A DNA stretch of 64,000 nucleotides, from contig NZ_LT670849.1 of the NCBI RefSeq assembly GCF_900142985.1, positions 2,170,001-2,234,000 on the forward strand, in the 5' to 3' direction. Source of the DNA: Bradyrhizobium erythrophlei. Lineage in GTDB: Bacteria > Pseudomonadota > Alphaproteobacteria > Rhizobiales > Xanthobacteraceae. Under the pieces are notes generated by a model. It saw only the letters and a list, made by a program, of their open reading frames with translations, did not search any database and was not told the origin of the DNA. How positions within the stretch are numbered: position 1 is the first letter of the stretch; each line of letters opens with the position of its first letter. Shown here piece by piece: positions 8,703 through 20,284 of the stretch. Both the position numbers and the translations under genes were made by a program.

Positions 8703-9042
8703 AGGTCCGACCCTCTGTCAAACCTTTGATATTTATATGTAAAACTACCCTGACGGGAGTAAAGTGGCGTCACCATAAGCGTTTTGGCAGGAACTGAAAA
8801 CCGCTTCTTGGAGAGGCTCCGCCATGCGAACCGGAAGCCTCCACAGGAGCGGCAGGAATACCCTCTTTCAACTCCCCGTTCCCTTCAGCCCGCGAGCGGC
8901 GACGGTCCAAATCAGCACCGCCAAATCTTTGCGCAGCCGGCTGAGAAGGAGCAGGTTACCGCGCAACGAGCGACAGACTATCTCAATTGACGCAAGCACG
9001 GTGAGGTTGCAATCTCTCAGGGGGATTTAAGGGGACACGATC
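8703..9042. other. 340-base intergenic region between divergent thrC and luxR
   Basis: No supported gene here. It must hold both divergent promoters. An AT-rich patch at about 8730-8747 (ATATTTATATGTAAAAC) is a possible -10 region for thrC. Two short plus-strand frames (8784-8990 and 8824-9030) are Arg/Ser-rich with no recognisable features and are not called. The luxR ribosome site AAGGGG lies at about 9029-9034. I see no lux box in this region. Confidence 0.5.
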
Positions 9043-9768
9043 GTGGACGCAGCCCGGCAATGGGGGAGGCGAGCACTCGACTTTGTGGATGCGGTCGAGC
9101 GACTCAACGTGCCCGGCGTCGTCAAGCTGTTCGAATCCGAAATCAAGGCATGCGGATTTCACGCCTATATCATGGCCGGCCTTCCCGCGCCCGGAACCGC
9201 GCTTCCGGAATTGACGGTGGCCAATGGCTGGCCAGCGGAATGGTTCGAGCTTTATACACGCGAGAACTTCAGCGCGCTGGATCCCGTGCCCCGTTTCGGC
9301 GCTTCGACCGTGCAGCCATTCGAGTGGTCTGACGCGCGTTACGACAAGGAAGACGATCCCGCCGCACATCTGGTGATGATGCGTGCCACCGAGTTTCGGC
9401 TGCGCGACGGCTACTGCATTCCGATGCATTACGACGGCGGCGGCGCGGTGATCAGCCTCGCCACCGAGCACCTGCACCTCGACCCGCTCGCCAAGAGCGC
9501 TCTACAACTGATCGGAGTCTATGCCCACAACCGCATTCGTTCGCTCTCCCGTGCGCCGGAAGAAAAGCGCGAGCTGCTGACCGTCCGCGAGCGCGAAGTT
9601 CTGCGCTGGGTAGCGGGCGGCAAGACCTCGTGGGAGATTTCGGTGATCCTGAAAATCTCCGAACGTACCGTGAAGTTCCATCTGGTTGAGGCTTCACGAA
9701 AGCTCAATGCCGTCAACCGAACCTCGGCCGTGGCCAAGGCGCTGGCCCGCGGGCTCATCAAGCTCTGA
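9043..9768 (+). CDS. bjaR: LuxR-family quorum-sensing regulator, BjaR/BraR type
   Basis: A 241-residue autoinducer-binding regulator with a GTG start. The acyl-homoserine-lactone pocket residues of the family are present: W67 and Y71 (WFELYTREN), D80-P81, W95 and G123. The C-terminal HTH reads LTVREREVLRWVAGGKTSWE and ISERTVKFHL. It lies 90 bases upstream of a LuxI-family synthase, with a lux box right after its stop codon. Gene order and sequence resemble Bradyrhizobium BjaR1 (isovaleryl-HSL) and BraR (cinnamoyl-HSL). The ligand cannot be settled from sequence. Confidence 0.92.
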   Translation: MDAARQWGRRALDFVDAVERLNVPGVVKLFESEIKACGFHAYIMAGLPAPGTALPELTVANGWPAEWFELYTRENFSALDPVPRFGASTVQPFEWSDARYDKEDDPAAHLVMMRATEFRLRDGYCIPMHYDGGGAVISLATEHLHLDPLAKSALQLIGVYAHNRIRSLSRAPEEKRELLTVREREVLRWVAGGKTSWEISVILKISERTVKFHLVEASRKLNAVNRTSAVAKALARGLIKL

Positions 9769-9769
9769 C

Positions 9770-9789
9770 ACCTGTCCTTTCGGACAGTA
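9770..9789 (+). promoter_or_regulatory. lux box upstream of luxI
   Basis: CTGTCC at 9772-9777 and GGACAG at 9782-9787 form a perfect dyad around TTTC, the usual LuxR-type operator layout. It lies directly after the luxR stop codon and 70 bases before the luxI ATG. A second small palindrome, CCGGTTGACCGG, follows at 9791-9802. The regulator most likely activates luxI from here, giving the usual positive feedback. Confidence 0.8.
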
Positions 9790-9798
9790 GCCGGTTGA

Positions 9799-10515
<717 letters not shown>

Positions 10516-10596
10516 CACGGCGTCCGTGTGATCATCTCGGAATTTTGGAAGACGATTTGAGGCGCCACAGGTGTGATGACAAGCAAAGGAGATTTC

Positions 10597-10770
10597 ATGT
10601 TGCGGGACCCCAGAGCGAGAGTACTGATCGAACAGATTGACGACGCCATCGAACAGGCTGAAGACCTCGGACTGACGTTCGTAGCCGGCATCCTGATGAT
10701 GGCGCGGCTCGAGACGGTTCAAACCGAACAGCTGGCGATCGTCGGCCGCGAGAACCGGCAACTGTCCTGA
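10597..10770 (+). CDS. Small conserved-type protein downstream of luxI
   Basis: A 57-residue acidic, helical protein beginning MLRDPRARVLIEQIDDAIEQ. I chose the ATG at 10597 because AAAGGAG lies 6 bases upstream; an earlier ATG at 10573 lacks such a site. It follows luxI by 81 bases on the same strand and probably shares its transcript. The function is unknown. Its size and amphipathic helices would suit a protein-protein adaptor, but nothing proves this. Confidence 0.6.
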   Translation: MLRDPRARVLIEQIDDAIEQAEDLGLTFVAGILMMARLETVQTEQLAIVGRENRQLS

Positions 10771-10795
10771 CGGACCGGGGGATCGCGAACAGGTT

Positions 10796-10869
10796 AGTGG
10801 AGTGGATTTGACATTCGCTGCCAACCTGCCGCGAGTTCGTCAAGCGAATGTCAAATCCGAAACTCCACT
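10796..10869. repeat. AGTGG palindromic repeat, copy C (complete)
   Basis: Outer ends AGTGG and CCACT, inner cores GGATTTGACATTCGCT and AGCGAATGTCAAATCC, perfectly inverted over 16 bases. It is the same subtype as copy B. It lies 26 bases after the small protein gene and is paired with copy D 17 bases away. Confidence 0.88.
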
Positions 10870-10886
10870 AAAAACCTATATTTGCT

Positions 10887-10958
10887 AGTGGCCCTTTGAT
10901 TCCGACATTCGCAAAAGTGCCGGCTGAGAAGGGATGCGAATGTTGGAATCGGTCCGCT
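10887..10958. repeat. AGTGG palindromic repeat, copy D (complete)
   Basis: It runs from AGTGG (10887) to CCGCT (10958), with cores GATTCCGACATTCGCA and TGCGAATGTTGGAATC, inverted with one mismatch. It is the same subtype as copy A. CTAG is found at both outer ends, and the right-hand one contains the TAG stop codon of the SURF1 gene on the minus strand. Confidence 0.85.
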
Positions 10959-11712
10959 AGCCTGCGCTCAGGCGGCGTCTTCCGCGCCACCAGACGATAA
11001 ACGCGATCACCACGGCGCCAGCCAGCGCAAACCAGGTCACGGCGTATTGCAGGTGATCGTCTTTCAGATGCACCTGAAGTGGTCCCGGCTTCGGAATGCC
11101 ATTCAGTGGCACCGGCTGTTCGAGGTCGATGTAGAACGGCGCGACGTCACCCCAGCCGAGCGCGCGCGACATATCCTGATGATCGCGGGTGAACCACAGC
11201 CGCTTTGCGGCATTTGCCGCCGGCGTCAGCCAGCCCGCACGTTCCGGAAAACGGACATAGCCCGTGAGATCGACCGGCGCACCGGTGACAAGGCGCGCCA
11301 CCGCACGGTCCTGCTCGGACCGGTCCTGCATCGTGTTCTGCACGAAGCCGGCATTGACGGCGACGATCTCACCACCTGGAAGCCGGGCCGGCACGAAAGC
11401 CCAGGTGCCGGGCCCAGAGACATCCTCGCGCACGGCCGAGCCGGCGCTATAGACCATGGCATCCGGCCCCGCAAAGGCCGCCTTGAAACGGACGCGGCGG
11501 AATTCGTCTTTCTCCGCGGTGAGTGAGATCCACGCCGACGCTGGCGGCAGCGACACGGGTTCGGCCGCCAGCCGTTCGGTGAGCGCTGCGATCAGCGTAT
11601 GCTTTTCGACGCGGCGCTCAAGCTGCCAGACGCCGAGGCCGATAAATCCCGCAATCATCGCCAACGTAAACAGGCCGAAGCCGAGGCGTCGCCGCTCAAC
11701 CGTCGCAGTCAT
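10957..11712 (-). CDS. SURF1 family cytochrome oxidase assembly protein
   Basis: A 251-residue SURF1/Shy1 protein, which helps insert heme a into oxidase subunit I. The two expected membrane helices are at about 12-28 (GLFTLAMIAGFIGLGVWQLERR) and near the C-terminus (TWFALAGAVVIAFIVWW). The family blocks WQLERR and VNAGFV lie between. It ends the cox operon, starts 4 bases inside the DUF983 gene, and takes its stop codon at the edge of repeat D. Confidence 0.92.
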   Translation of the reverse strand: MTATVERRRLGFGLFTLAMIAGFIGLGVWQLERRVEKHTLIAALTERLAAEPVSLPPASAWISLTAEKDEFRRVRFKAAFAGPDAMVYSAGSAVREDVSGPGTWAFVPARLPGGEIVAVNAGFVQNTMQDRSEQDRAVARLVTGAPVDLTGYVRFPERAGWLTPAANAAKRLWFTRDHQDMSRALGWGDVAPFYIDLEQPVPLNGIPKPGPLQVHLKDDHLQYAVTWFALAGAVVIAFIVWWRGRRRLSAG

Positions 11713-12113
11713 TTCGGTTCGCGATCGATTAAACGACCTGGAGCGGCCTTATGATGGAATTGCAGCGCGATCAGGAGCGCCTTCATCGATCGCAACGGTA
11801 GCAGCGTGGTCGCCAGAATCAGCGGCAGCCACAGCATGGCATGCAGCCAGAACGGCGGCTGATACTTCACCTCCACGATCAGCGCGCACCCCACCACAAT
11901 CGCACCCGCCAGCATGATGATGAAAATGGCTGGACCATCACCGGTATCGATGAACGTGTAGTCGAGCCCGCACGCGTCGCATGCTGGCCGCAGCGTGAGG
12001 AAGCCAGAGAACAGTTTGCCTTTGCCGCAGCGCGGACACTTGCAGGCGAGCCCGCGCGCCACACTTTCGGGCAAGGATGGCGTGTCTGATCGGGCGCCGT
12101 CGGAAGGATTCAT
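11709..12113 (-). CDS. DUF983 family zinc-ribbon membrane protein
   Basis: A 134-residue protein with the start chosen at 12113 (MNPSDGARSD). A longer frame from 12149 would run through the coxC terminator. The N-terminal half has a four-cysteine ribbon (CKCPRCGKGKLF, then CDACGLDY). Two membrane helices follow (IFIIMLAGAIVVGCALIVEV and ML-WLPLILATTLLPL). DUF983 genes routinely sit between coxC and SURF1 in alphaproteobacteria, so a role in oxidase assembly is inferred. Confidence 0.85.
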   Translation of the reverse strand: MNPSDGARSDTPSLPESVARGLACKCPRCGKGKLFSGFLTLRPACDACGLDYTFIDTGDGPAIFIIMLAGAIVVGCALIVEVKYQPPFWLHAMLWLPLILATTLLPLRSMKALLIALQFHHKAAPGRLIDREPK

Positions 12114-12144
12114 GCTGCGAAATCTACCATGAACAGACCACCTC

Positions 12145-12175
12145 AACAAAAAGGGCGGCCAAAGGGCCGCCCTTT
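12145..12175 (-). terminator. Rho-independent terminator after coxC
   Basis: AAAGGGCGGCC at 12150-12160 and its inverse at 12165-12175 form an 11-base-pair stem with a 4-base loop. Read on the minus strand, the stem is followed by a short U-run (CTTTTTG). It lies between coxC and the DUF983 start, so it likely lowers expression of the two assembly genes relative to the subunits. Confidence 0.85.
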
Positions 12176-12197
12176 CGCAAAGATGATAACGGCAAAC

Positions 12198-13091
12198 CTA
12201 CTCTGCGCCGATCAGGCGGCCGCCGCCGGTGCCCCAGACATAGATGCAGGCGAACAGGAACAGCCACACCACGTCGACGAAATGCCAGTACCAGGCCGCG
12301 AATTCGAAGCCGAGGTGCTGGGTCGGGGTGAAATGACCGGCATAGGCGCGGGCCAGGCAGACGATCAGGAAGATGGTGCCAACCAGCACGTGGAAACCAT
12401 GGAAGCCCGTCGCCATGAAGAAGGTCGCGCCATAGACGTTGCCGGAGAAGCCGAACAGTGCGTGGCTGTACTCATAGGCCTGCACGCAGGTGAACAGGGC
12501 GCCGAGCGCAACCGTCAGCCACAGGCCGTACTTCAGGCCCTTGCGGTCGCCTTCCAGCAGCGCATGGTGAGCCCAGGTCACCGTGGTGCCCGAGGTCAAC
12601 AGCAGCAGCGTGTTGAGCAGCGGCAGATGCCAGGGATCGAATGCCTCGATGCCTTTCGGCGGCCAGGTGCCAGGAACCGCGCAGGCGCCGATCTGGGTGC
12701 CGGCGCCGCATCCGAAAATCGCATCGCGCGCCGCGTGAACCGCATCGGCCGGGAACAGCGCCGAGTTGAAGAAAGCCCAGAACCAGGCGACGAAGAACAT
12801 CACCTCGGAAGCGATGAACAAAATCATGCCATAGCGGTGGCTGATCTGCACGACGCGGGTGTGATCGCCCTTGTACTGCGCCTCGCGGATCACATCCATC
12901 CACCAGCTCGCCATGGTGTAGAGCACACCGATGAAGCCGACGAAGAAGATGATCGGCGCCGCACCCGTCATGTGGTGCATCCAGGTGATGGCGCCGACAG
13001 CCATGATGAAAGCCGAAATCGAGCCGACGACCGGCCACGGGCTCGGATCGACGAGGTGGTAGTCGTGATGCTTGACTTGCGCCGTAGCCAT
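12198..13091 (-). CDS. coxC: Cytochrome c oxidase subunit III (aa3 type)
   Basis: A 297-residue subunit III with seven hydrophobic helices. Conserved blocks include [34 protein letters not shown], and the C-terminal [18 protein letters not shown]. It stabilises the proton-uptake path and binds lipid in the A-type heme-copper oxidase. It is followed by a terminator, then by DUF983 and SURF1. The ATG at 13091 fits the family N-terminus ([14 protein letters not shown]). Confidence 0.97.
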   Translation of the reverse strand: MATAQVKHHDYHLVDPSPWPVVGSISAFIMAVGAITWMHHMTGAAPIIFFVGFIGVLYTMASWWMDVIREAQYKGDHTRVVQISHRYGMILFIASEVMFFVAWFWAFFNSALFPADAVHAARDAIFGCGAGTQIGACAVPGTWPPKGIEAFDPWHLPLLNTLLLLTSGTTVTWAHHALLEGDRKGLKYGLWLTVALGALFTCVQAYEYSHALFGFSGNVYGATFFMATGFHGFHVLVGTIFLIVCLARAYAGHFTPTQHLGFEFAAWYWHFVDVVWLFLFACIYVWGTGGGRLIGAE

Positions 13092-13192
13092 TTTCGATCT
13101 CTCCGTTAGCAGGGCCTGCCCGGCCCCTCCGTCTCAAACTTCCAATTCAAACCTCGCTTTGGCCGGTGTTTATCGGCCAACGCGCATTCGCC

Positions 13193-13846
13193 TCAAAGGT
13201 TGCCCTTCGCGCTTGTCGCGGGCTTTTCCGCCTCGCCTGCGGCTAGCGGCTTTACCGTGGGCTCGCGGACGGGGAAGAACGTGTAGGACAAGGTGATGGT
13301 ATTCAGGCCGTCATTCTCGCTGTCCTTGACGATCGACGGATCGACATAGAACACCACCGGCATCTGGCGCGTTTCGCCCGGCGCCATGGTCTGCTCGGTG
13401 AAGCAGAAACAGTTGATCTTCTCGAAATAGGAACCGACCGTCAGCGGCGCGACGTTATAGGCCGCCTGCCCGCTCGTGGTCCGCGCGGACTGGTTGGTCA
13501 CCTTGTAGAAGACGGTCGTGACTTCGCCGATCCTGACCTCGATCTCGGTCTGCTCCGGCTCGAATTTCCAGGGCAACCCGCCGGCCACGTTGGAATCGAA
13601 GCGAACCGCGACTTTGCGCTCCAGCGGCGCGCCCGAAGGCGCCGATGTTGCCACCTGTGTGGTGCCGTTGAATCCGGTGGCGCGGCAGAACCAGTTGTAG
13701 AACGGCACGGCCGCATAGGCCGCACCCACCATCAACACCACCACGAAGCCGCAGATTGCAGCGACAGTGGCGTCGCGGGTCAGGCCGCGGCGCGATGATG
13801 TCTTCTCGCGTCGGGAAGCCTGATCCTGGTTCTGATGGTTCGCCAT
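13193..13846 (-). CDS. ctaG: Cytochrome c oxidase assembly protein CtaG/Cox11
   Basis: A 217-residue copper chaperone that builds the CuB site of subunit I. A single membrane helix lies at about 28-48 ([21 protein letters not shown]). A conserved cysteine is C54 ([14 protein letters not shown]), and the copper-binding pair is C146-F-C148 (INCFCFTEQ). The C-terminal [20 protein letters not shown] is also typical. It lies between ctaB and coxC, 4 bases from the small membrane protein gene upstream. Confidence 0.96.
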   Translation of the reverse strand: MANHQNQDQASRREKTSSRRGLTRDATVAAICGFVVVLMVGAAYAAVPFYNWFCRATGFNGTTQVATSAPSGAPLERKVAVRFDSNVAGGLPWKFEPEQTEIEVRIGEVTTVFYKVTNQSARTTSGQAAYNVAPLTVGSYFEKINCFCFTEQTMAPGETRQMPVVFYVDPSIVKDSENDGLNTITLSYTFFPVREPTVKPLAAGEAEKPATSAKGNL

Positions 13847-13850
13847 GTGC

Positions 13851-14015
13851 TTACATCGGCCGCACTAGAACGGCCGGCCCCTTGACCATGGTGACTGCGA
13901 AAAACAACAGGACGAGAACGCCGAGCGCGAGCGCAATTGCGACCGAGCGCTGGCGGCGGCTTCTCTTTTGCGCCTCGGTGAGGACGATTCCATCTGGTTT
14001 TTCGTTATCAGCCAT
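13851..14015 (-). CDS. Small single-helix membrane protein (CoxF-like)
   Basis: A 54-residue protein, [20 protein letters not shown] onward, with one membrane helix at about 26-44 ([19 protein letters not shown]) and a short periplasmic tail. Short proteins in this slot between ctaB and ctaG are annotated CoxF or left hypothetical in rhizobia. It starts 17 bases after the ctaB stop and ends 4 bases before ctaG. The position and helix suggest an oxidase assembly or accessory role, not shown directly. Confidence 0.8.
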   Translation of the reverse strand: MADNEKPDGIVLTEAQKRSRRQRSVAIALALGVLVLLFFAVTMVKGPAVLVRPM

Positions 14016-14032
14016 TGTGTCGCCATGCGCCC

Positions 14033-14971
14033 TTACCAGACCATCGGTGCAACGGCGCGCGCCACGACCTCGAGCAAGAGGGTCGCAAATAGCGCAAACA
14101 GATAAAGGATCGAGAACGCGAACAAACGCCGCGTGGCACTTGCAGCCTCGCGCCCCTCGCGAAAACGATAAACGTTGATCGAAAGCCCCAGCATACCGGC
14201 ACCGAGGACGAGCGACACCACGCCGTAGACCGCATCGAAATAGCCGAGCGGCCAGGGCGCGAGCGCCACCGCGACCAGCACGATGGCGTAAAGCAGGATT
14301 TGCAGCCGTGTCGCATCCGGCCCGGCGGTGACCGGCAGCATCGGAACGCCGGCACGCGCATAGTCGTCGCTGCGGAACAAGGCCAGCGCCCAGAAGTGCG
14401 GCGGGGTCCAGAAGAAGATGATCAGGAACAAGAGCAGCGGCTCGACCGCGAGCGAGCCGGTCGCGGCCGCCCAGGCCACGACAGGCGGAAGCGCGCCCGC
14501 AGCGCCGCCGATCACGATGTTCTGTGCGGTCCAGCGTTTCAGCCAAATCGTGTAGATCACGACGTAGAAAAAGATCGTGAAAGCGAGCAGCCCGCCGGCG
14601 ACCCAGTTCACGAGGATGCCGAGCGTCATCACCGAGAAGAAGGCGAGCGTCATGCCGAAGGCGGCCGCCTCCGGCGGGGTGATCCGGCCGCGCGGGATCG
14701 GCCGGTTGGCGGTGCGCGACATCAGTGCGTCGATATCGGCCTCGTACCACATGTTCAGCGCACCCGAGGCGCCGGCCCCGACCGCGATGCAAAGGATCGA
14801 GGTAAAGGCCAGAATCGGGTGCACATGCACCGGCGCGATCATGAGGCCCACGAGCGCCGTGAACACCACAAGCGACATCACCCGCGGCTTCAGCAGCGCG
14901 ACGTAGTCGCGGACCTCGGCTTCCGAAATCCGAGGGCTGAGTTCGATGCTGGTGTGATCGACGACCGACAA
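14033..14971 (-). CDS. ctaB: Heme o synthase (protoheme IX farnesyltransferase)
   Basis: A 312-residue UbiA-family prenyltransferase that adds farnesyl to heme b, giving heme o, the precursor of heme a for the oxidase. The first prenyl-diphosphate motif is N73-MWYEA-D79-I-D81 followed by TANRPIPRG. The second Asp-rich loop lies in [20 protein letters not shown]. Eight or nine membrane helices are visible. It follows coxA after 59 bases in the oxidase operon. Confidence 0.97.
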   Translation of the reverse strand: MSVVDHTSIELSPRISEAEVRDYVALLKPRVMSLVVFTALVGLMIAPVHVHPILAFTSILCIAVGAGASGALNMWYEADIDALMSRTANRPIPRGRITPPEAAAFGMTLAFFSVMTLGILVNWVAGGLLAFTIFFYVVIYTIWLKRWTAQNIVIGGAAGALPPVVAWAAATGSLAVEPLLLFLIIFFWTPPHFWALALFRSDDYARAGVPMLPVTAGPDATRLQILLYAIVLVAVALAPWPLGYFDAVYGVVSLVLGAGMLGLSINVYRFREGREAASATRRLFAFSILYLFALFATLLLEVVARAVAPMVW

Positions 14972-15030
14972 GGCGGCTCTCGTTTCCTTAGATTTATCAG
15001 GACGCGGCGCTCATCGCGCCGCGCCGCCCA

Positions 15031-16713
<1,683 letters not shown>

Positions 16714-16794
16714 TCACGCGCCTTGTGGCGTGACTCGGACCCGACGATCAATTCCAGGCCAGTCCCCTCAACGCTGAAGGGACCGGCGCTCAGC

Positions 16795-17634
16795 TCACTG
16801 CGCCGCTGCGCCAATCGAGGCGAACGAGTTCGCCGGATTGGACGCAAATTTCTTCTTGGCGTCCTCGACCCAGGCTGCGAATTCCTGGTCGGTGACGACC
16901 TTGACCGCGATCGGCATGAAGGCGTGGTCCTTGCCGCACAATTCCGAACACTGGCCGTAGAACATGCCGGTCTTGGTAGCCTTGAACCAGGTCTCGTTGA
17001 GACGGCCGGGGATGGCGTCGATCTTGATGCCGAAGGCCGGCACCGCGAAGGAGTGGATCACGTCCGCGCCCACGGTCAGCACCCGGACGATCTTGTTCAC
17101 CGGCACGACCATTTCATTGTCGACGCCAAGCAGCCGCGGCTGCTTGTCCTGGGCCATCAGCGAATCGAATTCGAACTTGCCGTTATCCGGATAGGCGTAC
17201 GACCAGTACCACTGCTTGCCGGTCGCCTTGATGGTCAGATCGGCTTTCGGAATATCGAGTTCCAGAAACAGCAGGCGGAACGACGGAACCGCGATGCCGA
17301 CCAGGATCAGCACCGGGACCAGCGTCCAGGCCACCTCGATCAGCGTGTTATGGGTGGTACGGGACGGAACCGGGTTGGCCTTGGCGTTGAACTTGACAAC
17401 CACCATGACGAGCAGCGCCAGCACGAACACCGTAATGACGGTGATCAGGACGGTCAGGAAGTTATGAAACCAGGTGATGTTCTCCATGACAGGAGAAGCC
17501 GCTTCCTGCAGCTTGTACTCCCACGGAGCCGGTTGGCCCAATTCAGCAAACGCCGACCCGCAAGCACCCCATGCGGTGCCGGCCACCGCCAAACCCAGCA
17601 ACCGACGGCCAATCTGGCCCTTCGACATCTTCAT
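16795..17634 (-). CDS. coxB: Cytochrome c oxidase subunit II
   Basis: With the start at 17634 this is 279 residues: a signal sequence (LLGLAVAGTAWGACGSAFA), two membrane helices (about 58-82 and 102-122), and a periplasmic cupredoxin domain. The binuclear CuA ligands are H194, C229, E231, C233, H237 and M240 (GQCSELCGKDHAFM). The aromatic patch QWYWSY passes electrons from cytochrome c. A longer frame back to 17838 lacks a signal at its N-terminus and is rejected. It is the first gene of the oxidase operon. Confidence 0.97.
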   Translation of the reverse strand: MKMSKGQIGRRLLGLAVAGTAWGACGSAFAELGQPAPWEYKLQEAASPVMENITWFHNFLTVLITVITVFVLALLVMVVVKFNAKANPVPSRTTHNTLIEVAWTLVPVLILVGIAVPSFRLLFLELDIPKADLTIKATGKQWYWSYAYPDNGKFEFDSLMAQDKQPRLLGVDNEMVVPVNKIVRVLTVGADVIHSFAVPAFGIKIDAIPGRLNETWFKATKTGMFYGQCSELCGKDHAFMPIAVKVVTDQEFAAWVEDAKKKFASNPANSFASIGAAAQ

Positions 17635-18079
17635 GCCGCTCGCGCTCCCTTCGAAAAAATCCCCTCGCGTATTCCGCGACAGCGCGAATAACGCAACGAT
17701 CCCGACCCCTGCAAAATGGCCTTCGAATGTACCCTGGAGGCACATGGGGCCAGCTTGTTGGAATGCGTCAAAATCTAGCCTCTCAAACCATAATTCCACG
17801 GGCATCGCAATGCAGTAGTACGTCGTGCAGGGGTGCATGCGCGGCTATTATGGGAATGTCGCATTTCCCCCGAGAAATCAGCCCAAACTCCCGTTTCACA
17901 CCGGTGACGGCTTGACAGGCGGATTACTGGATGTAGGCACAGAAATATCGCGCATCATGGCTCTGATTCGTCGATCAGGGCGCCCGGTCAGCCATCAAGG
18001 CGCCGTCATTGCCGTATCAGTCGGGTGCGTTCTGTTTTTGCCAACGAAATTTGCCGAAGAAATCAAGGGATCGACCCCG

Positions 18080-18640
18080 ATGGGGCCTTCGAAACACCCG
18101 ACCACCAGTTCCGCTGCTCCCCGTGGGTCCGCCGGGGCGCGATGGATCGCGGCAATGGCGGCTGCGTCAGCCGTTTTGTGCTGGCTGGGCTTCGCCGCGC
18201 CGGCCAACGCCCAAGGCGCCGTGCGCTCGGTCCATGGCGACTGGCAAATCCGCTGCGATACACCTCCCGGCGCGCAAACCGAGCAATGTGCACTCATTCA
18301 GAGCGTGGTAGCCGAGGACCGCTCCAACGCTGGCCTGACCGTGATCGTGCTCAAGACCGCCGACCAGAAGAGCAAGCTGATGCGGGTGGTCGCACCGCTC
18401 GGCGTGCTCCTGCCCTCCGGGCTTGGCCTGAAGCTCGACAATGTCGACGTGGGACGGGCCGGCTTTGTCCGCTGCCTGCCTAATGGCTGCGTGGCCGAAG
18501 TCGTCATGGACGACAAGCTGTTAGGCCAGCTCAAGAGCGCCAAGACCGCGACTTTCATCATCTTCGAGACGCCTGAGGAGGGCATCGGCTTTCCGCTGAG
18601 CCTGAACGGGCTCGGCGAGGGTTACGACAAATTACCGTGA
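18080..18640 (+). CDS. Invasion-associated locus B (IalB) family protein
   Basis: A 186-residue exported protein with the start chosen at 18080 (MGPSKHPTTS). A signal peptide (WIAAMAAASAVLCWLGFAAP, then ANAQ) precedes the mature domain, which opens VHGDWQIRCDTPPGAQ. That block, the disulfide-forming cysteines and the FETPEEGIGFPLSL tail are typical of IalB-like proteins. Family members in Bartonella aid red-cell invasion. In free-living rhizobia the role is unknown, probably in the cell envelope. It is divergent from coxB across about 445 bases, part of which could be an upstream reading frame I do not support. Confidence 0.85.
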   Translation: MGPSKHPTTSSAAPRGSAGARWIAAMAAASAVLCWLGFAAPANAQGAVRSVHGDWQIRCDTPPGAQTEQCALIQSVVAEDRSNAGLTVIVLKTADQKSKLMRVVAPLGVLLPSGLGLKLDNVDVGRAGFVRCLPNGCVAEVVMDDKLLGQLKSAKTATFIIFETPEEGIGFPLSLNGLGEGYDKLP

Positions 18641-18661
18641 GGCAATCTGCCTCGCTTTTTG
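18637..18661 (+). terminator. Rho-independent terminator after the IalB gene
   Basis: GAGGCA (18639-18644) and TGCCTC (18648-18653) form a tight hairpin, extendable by two pairs, followed by a run of five T. The left arm overlaps the TGA stop codon. Confidence 0.8.
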
Positions 18662-18862
18662 CCACGCCCCGCCCCCTCCCTTTCGCAGCTCTTCGCGCTT
18701 ATTTTGGAGAAGTCGCGAGAAAGTCATGCGGACCGGGAAAGAGCTTTCGGGTTACGGTGATGTAAGGCGACCGCCTTGCCGGATTTGTCTAACCTGCGCG
18801 ACGCCTGCATGTCGTCGCACACCGGCGATGGTAACGCGAAAGACTTGAAACCTGGAGTACGC

Positions 18863-20284
18863 ATGACGCCCCCCACCTCGCTCCTCGACCGCGCCCACCT
18901 CGATCGTGATTCAGTCCGCCAGCAGATCGGCCGCGGACTTGCCGGCGCCGACGATGGCGAGTTGTTCCTCGAATACAGCCAGACCGAAGCCTTGATGTTC
19001 GACAACGGCCGGCTGAAGCAGGCGACCTATGACACCAGCCAGGGGTTCGGCCTGCGCGCGGTGAAGGATGACGCGGTCGGCTATGCGCACTCCTCCGACG
19101 TTTCGCTGCCGGCCTTGATCCGTGCGGCGGATGCGGTCTCCGCCGTCCGCGGCGGCTATAGCGGCGCGTTTGCGGCGGCGCCGGCACATACCAATGTGCG
19201 GCTTTACGGCGATGAGAATCCGCTGGATGCGCCGGGCTTCGAGACCAAGGTCAAGCTGCTCGCCGAAATCGACGCCTATGTGCGCGAAAAGGAGCCGCGA
19301 GTCCGCCAGGTCACGGTCAGTCTGGGCGCCACCTGGCAGGTGGTCGAGATCCTGCGGCCCGATGGCGAGAGCTATCGCGACATCCGCCCGCTGGTGCGGG
19401 TCAATATTTCGGTGGTCGCGGGCCAGGGCAGCCGTCAGGAAAGCGGCTCGCGCGGTTATGGCGGCCGCGAGGGCTATGCCCGCTTCATCGAGACCAAGGC
19501 GTGGCGTGAGGCCGCCGACGGCGCGATCCGCGAGGCGCTGGTCAATCTGGAATCGGTGCCGGCGCCCGCGGGCGAAATGGACGTGGTTCTGGGCGCCGGT
19601 TGGCCCGGCGTGATGCTGCACGAAGCCGTCGGCCACGGCCTCGAAGGCGATTTCAATCGTAAGAAGACTAGCGCCTTTGCCGGGTTGATGGGCCAGCAGG
19701 TGGCCGCCAAAGGCGTCACCGTGGTCGATGACGGCACCATGGCTTCAAGGCGAGGCTCGCTCTCGATCGACGACGAGGGCACGCCGACCAACCGCACCGT
19801 GTTGATCGAGGACGGCGTCCTCGTCGGCTACATGCAGGACCGGCAGAATGCGCGGCTGATGAACATGAAGCCGACCGGCAACGGCCGCCGCCAGGGTTAT
19901 GCCCACGTGCCGATGCCGCGGATGACCAACACCTACATGCTGTCCGGCGACCGCGATCCGGCCGAGATTCTGGCGTCGGTCAAGAACGGCATCTTTGCCG
20001 CCAATTTCGGCGGTGGCCAGGTCGACATCACCTCCGGCAAATACGTCTTCCAGTGCACCGAGGCCTATCGGATCGAGAACGGCAAGGTGGGCGCGCCGTT
20101 GAAGGGCGCGATGCTGATCGGCAACGGACCGACCGACCTGCATCGCATCACCATGATCGGCAACGACCTCGCACTCGACACCGGGATCGGGACCTGTGGC
20201 AAGAACGGCCAGGGCGTTCCGGTCGGTGTCGGCCAGCCGACGCTGCGGATGGAACGTATTACGGTTGGAGGCACCGGCGCATGA
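18863..20284 (+). CDS. tldD: Metalloprotease TldD
   Basis: A 473-residue subunit of the TldD/TldE protease, which degrades unfolded peptides and matures some ribosomal peptides. The zinc motif HEAVGH begins at residue 253 (MLHEAVGHGLEGD). The C-terminal ITSGKYVFQCTEAYRIENGK and GIGTCGKNGQGVPVGVGQP are family blocks. The start at 18863 is preceded by TGGAG and gives the expected length, while a frame from 18776 adds unconserved residues. Its stop overlaps the lepB start (ATGA). The TldE partner is not in the window. Confidence 0.95.
   Translation: MTPPTSLLDRAHLDRDSVRQQIGRGLAGADDGELFLEYSQTEALMFDNGRLKQATYDTSQGFGLRAVKDDAVGYAHSSDVSLPALIRAADAVSAVRGGYSGAFAAAPAHTNVRLYGDENPLDAPGFETKVKLLAEIDAYVREKEPRVRQVTVSLGATWQVVEILRPDGESYRDIRPLVRVNISVVAGQGSRQESGSRGYGGREGYARFIETKAWREAADGAIREALVNLESVPAPAGEMDVVLGAGWPGVMLHEAVGHGLEGDFNRKKTSAFAGLMGQQVAAKGVTVVDDGTMASRRGSLSIDDEGTPTNRTVLIEDGVLVGYMQDRQNARLMNMKPTGNGRRQGYAHVPMPRMTNTYMLSGDRDPAEILASVKNGIFAANFGGGQVDITSGKYVFQCTEAYRIENGKVGAPLKGAMLIGNGPTDLHRITMIGNDLALDTGIGTCGKNGQGVPVGVGQPTLRMERITVGGTGA

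Noticed and set aside
17839..18079. Extended N-terminus for the IalB-like gene or an upstream small gene
   Set aside because: The in-frame extension back to 17825 has no signal peptide at its start and overlaps the coxB promoter region. The signal sequence begins after the ATG at 18080.
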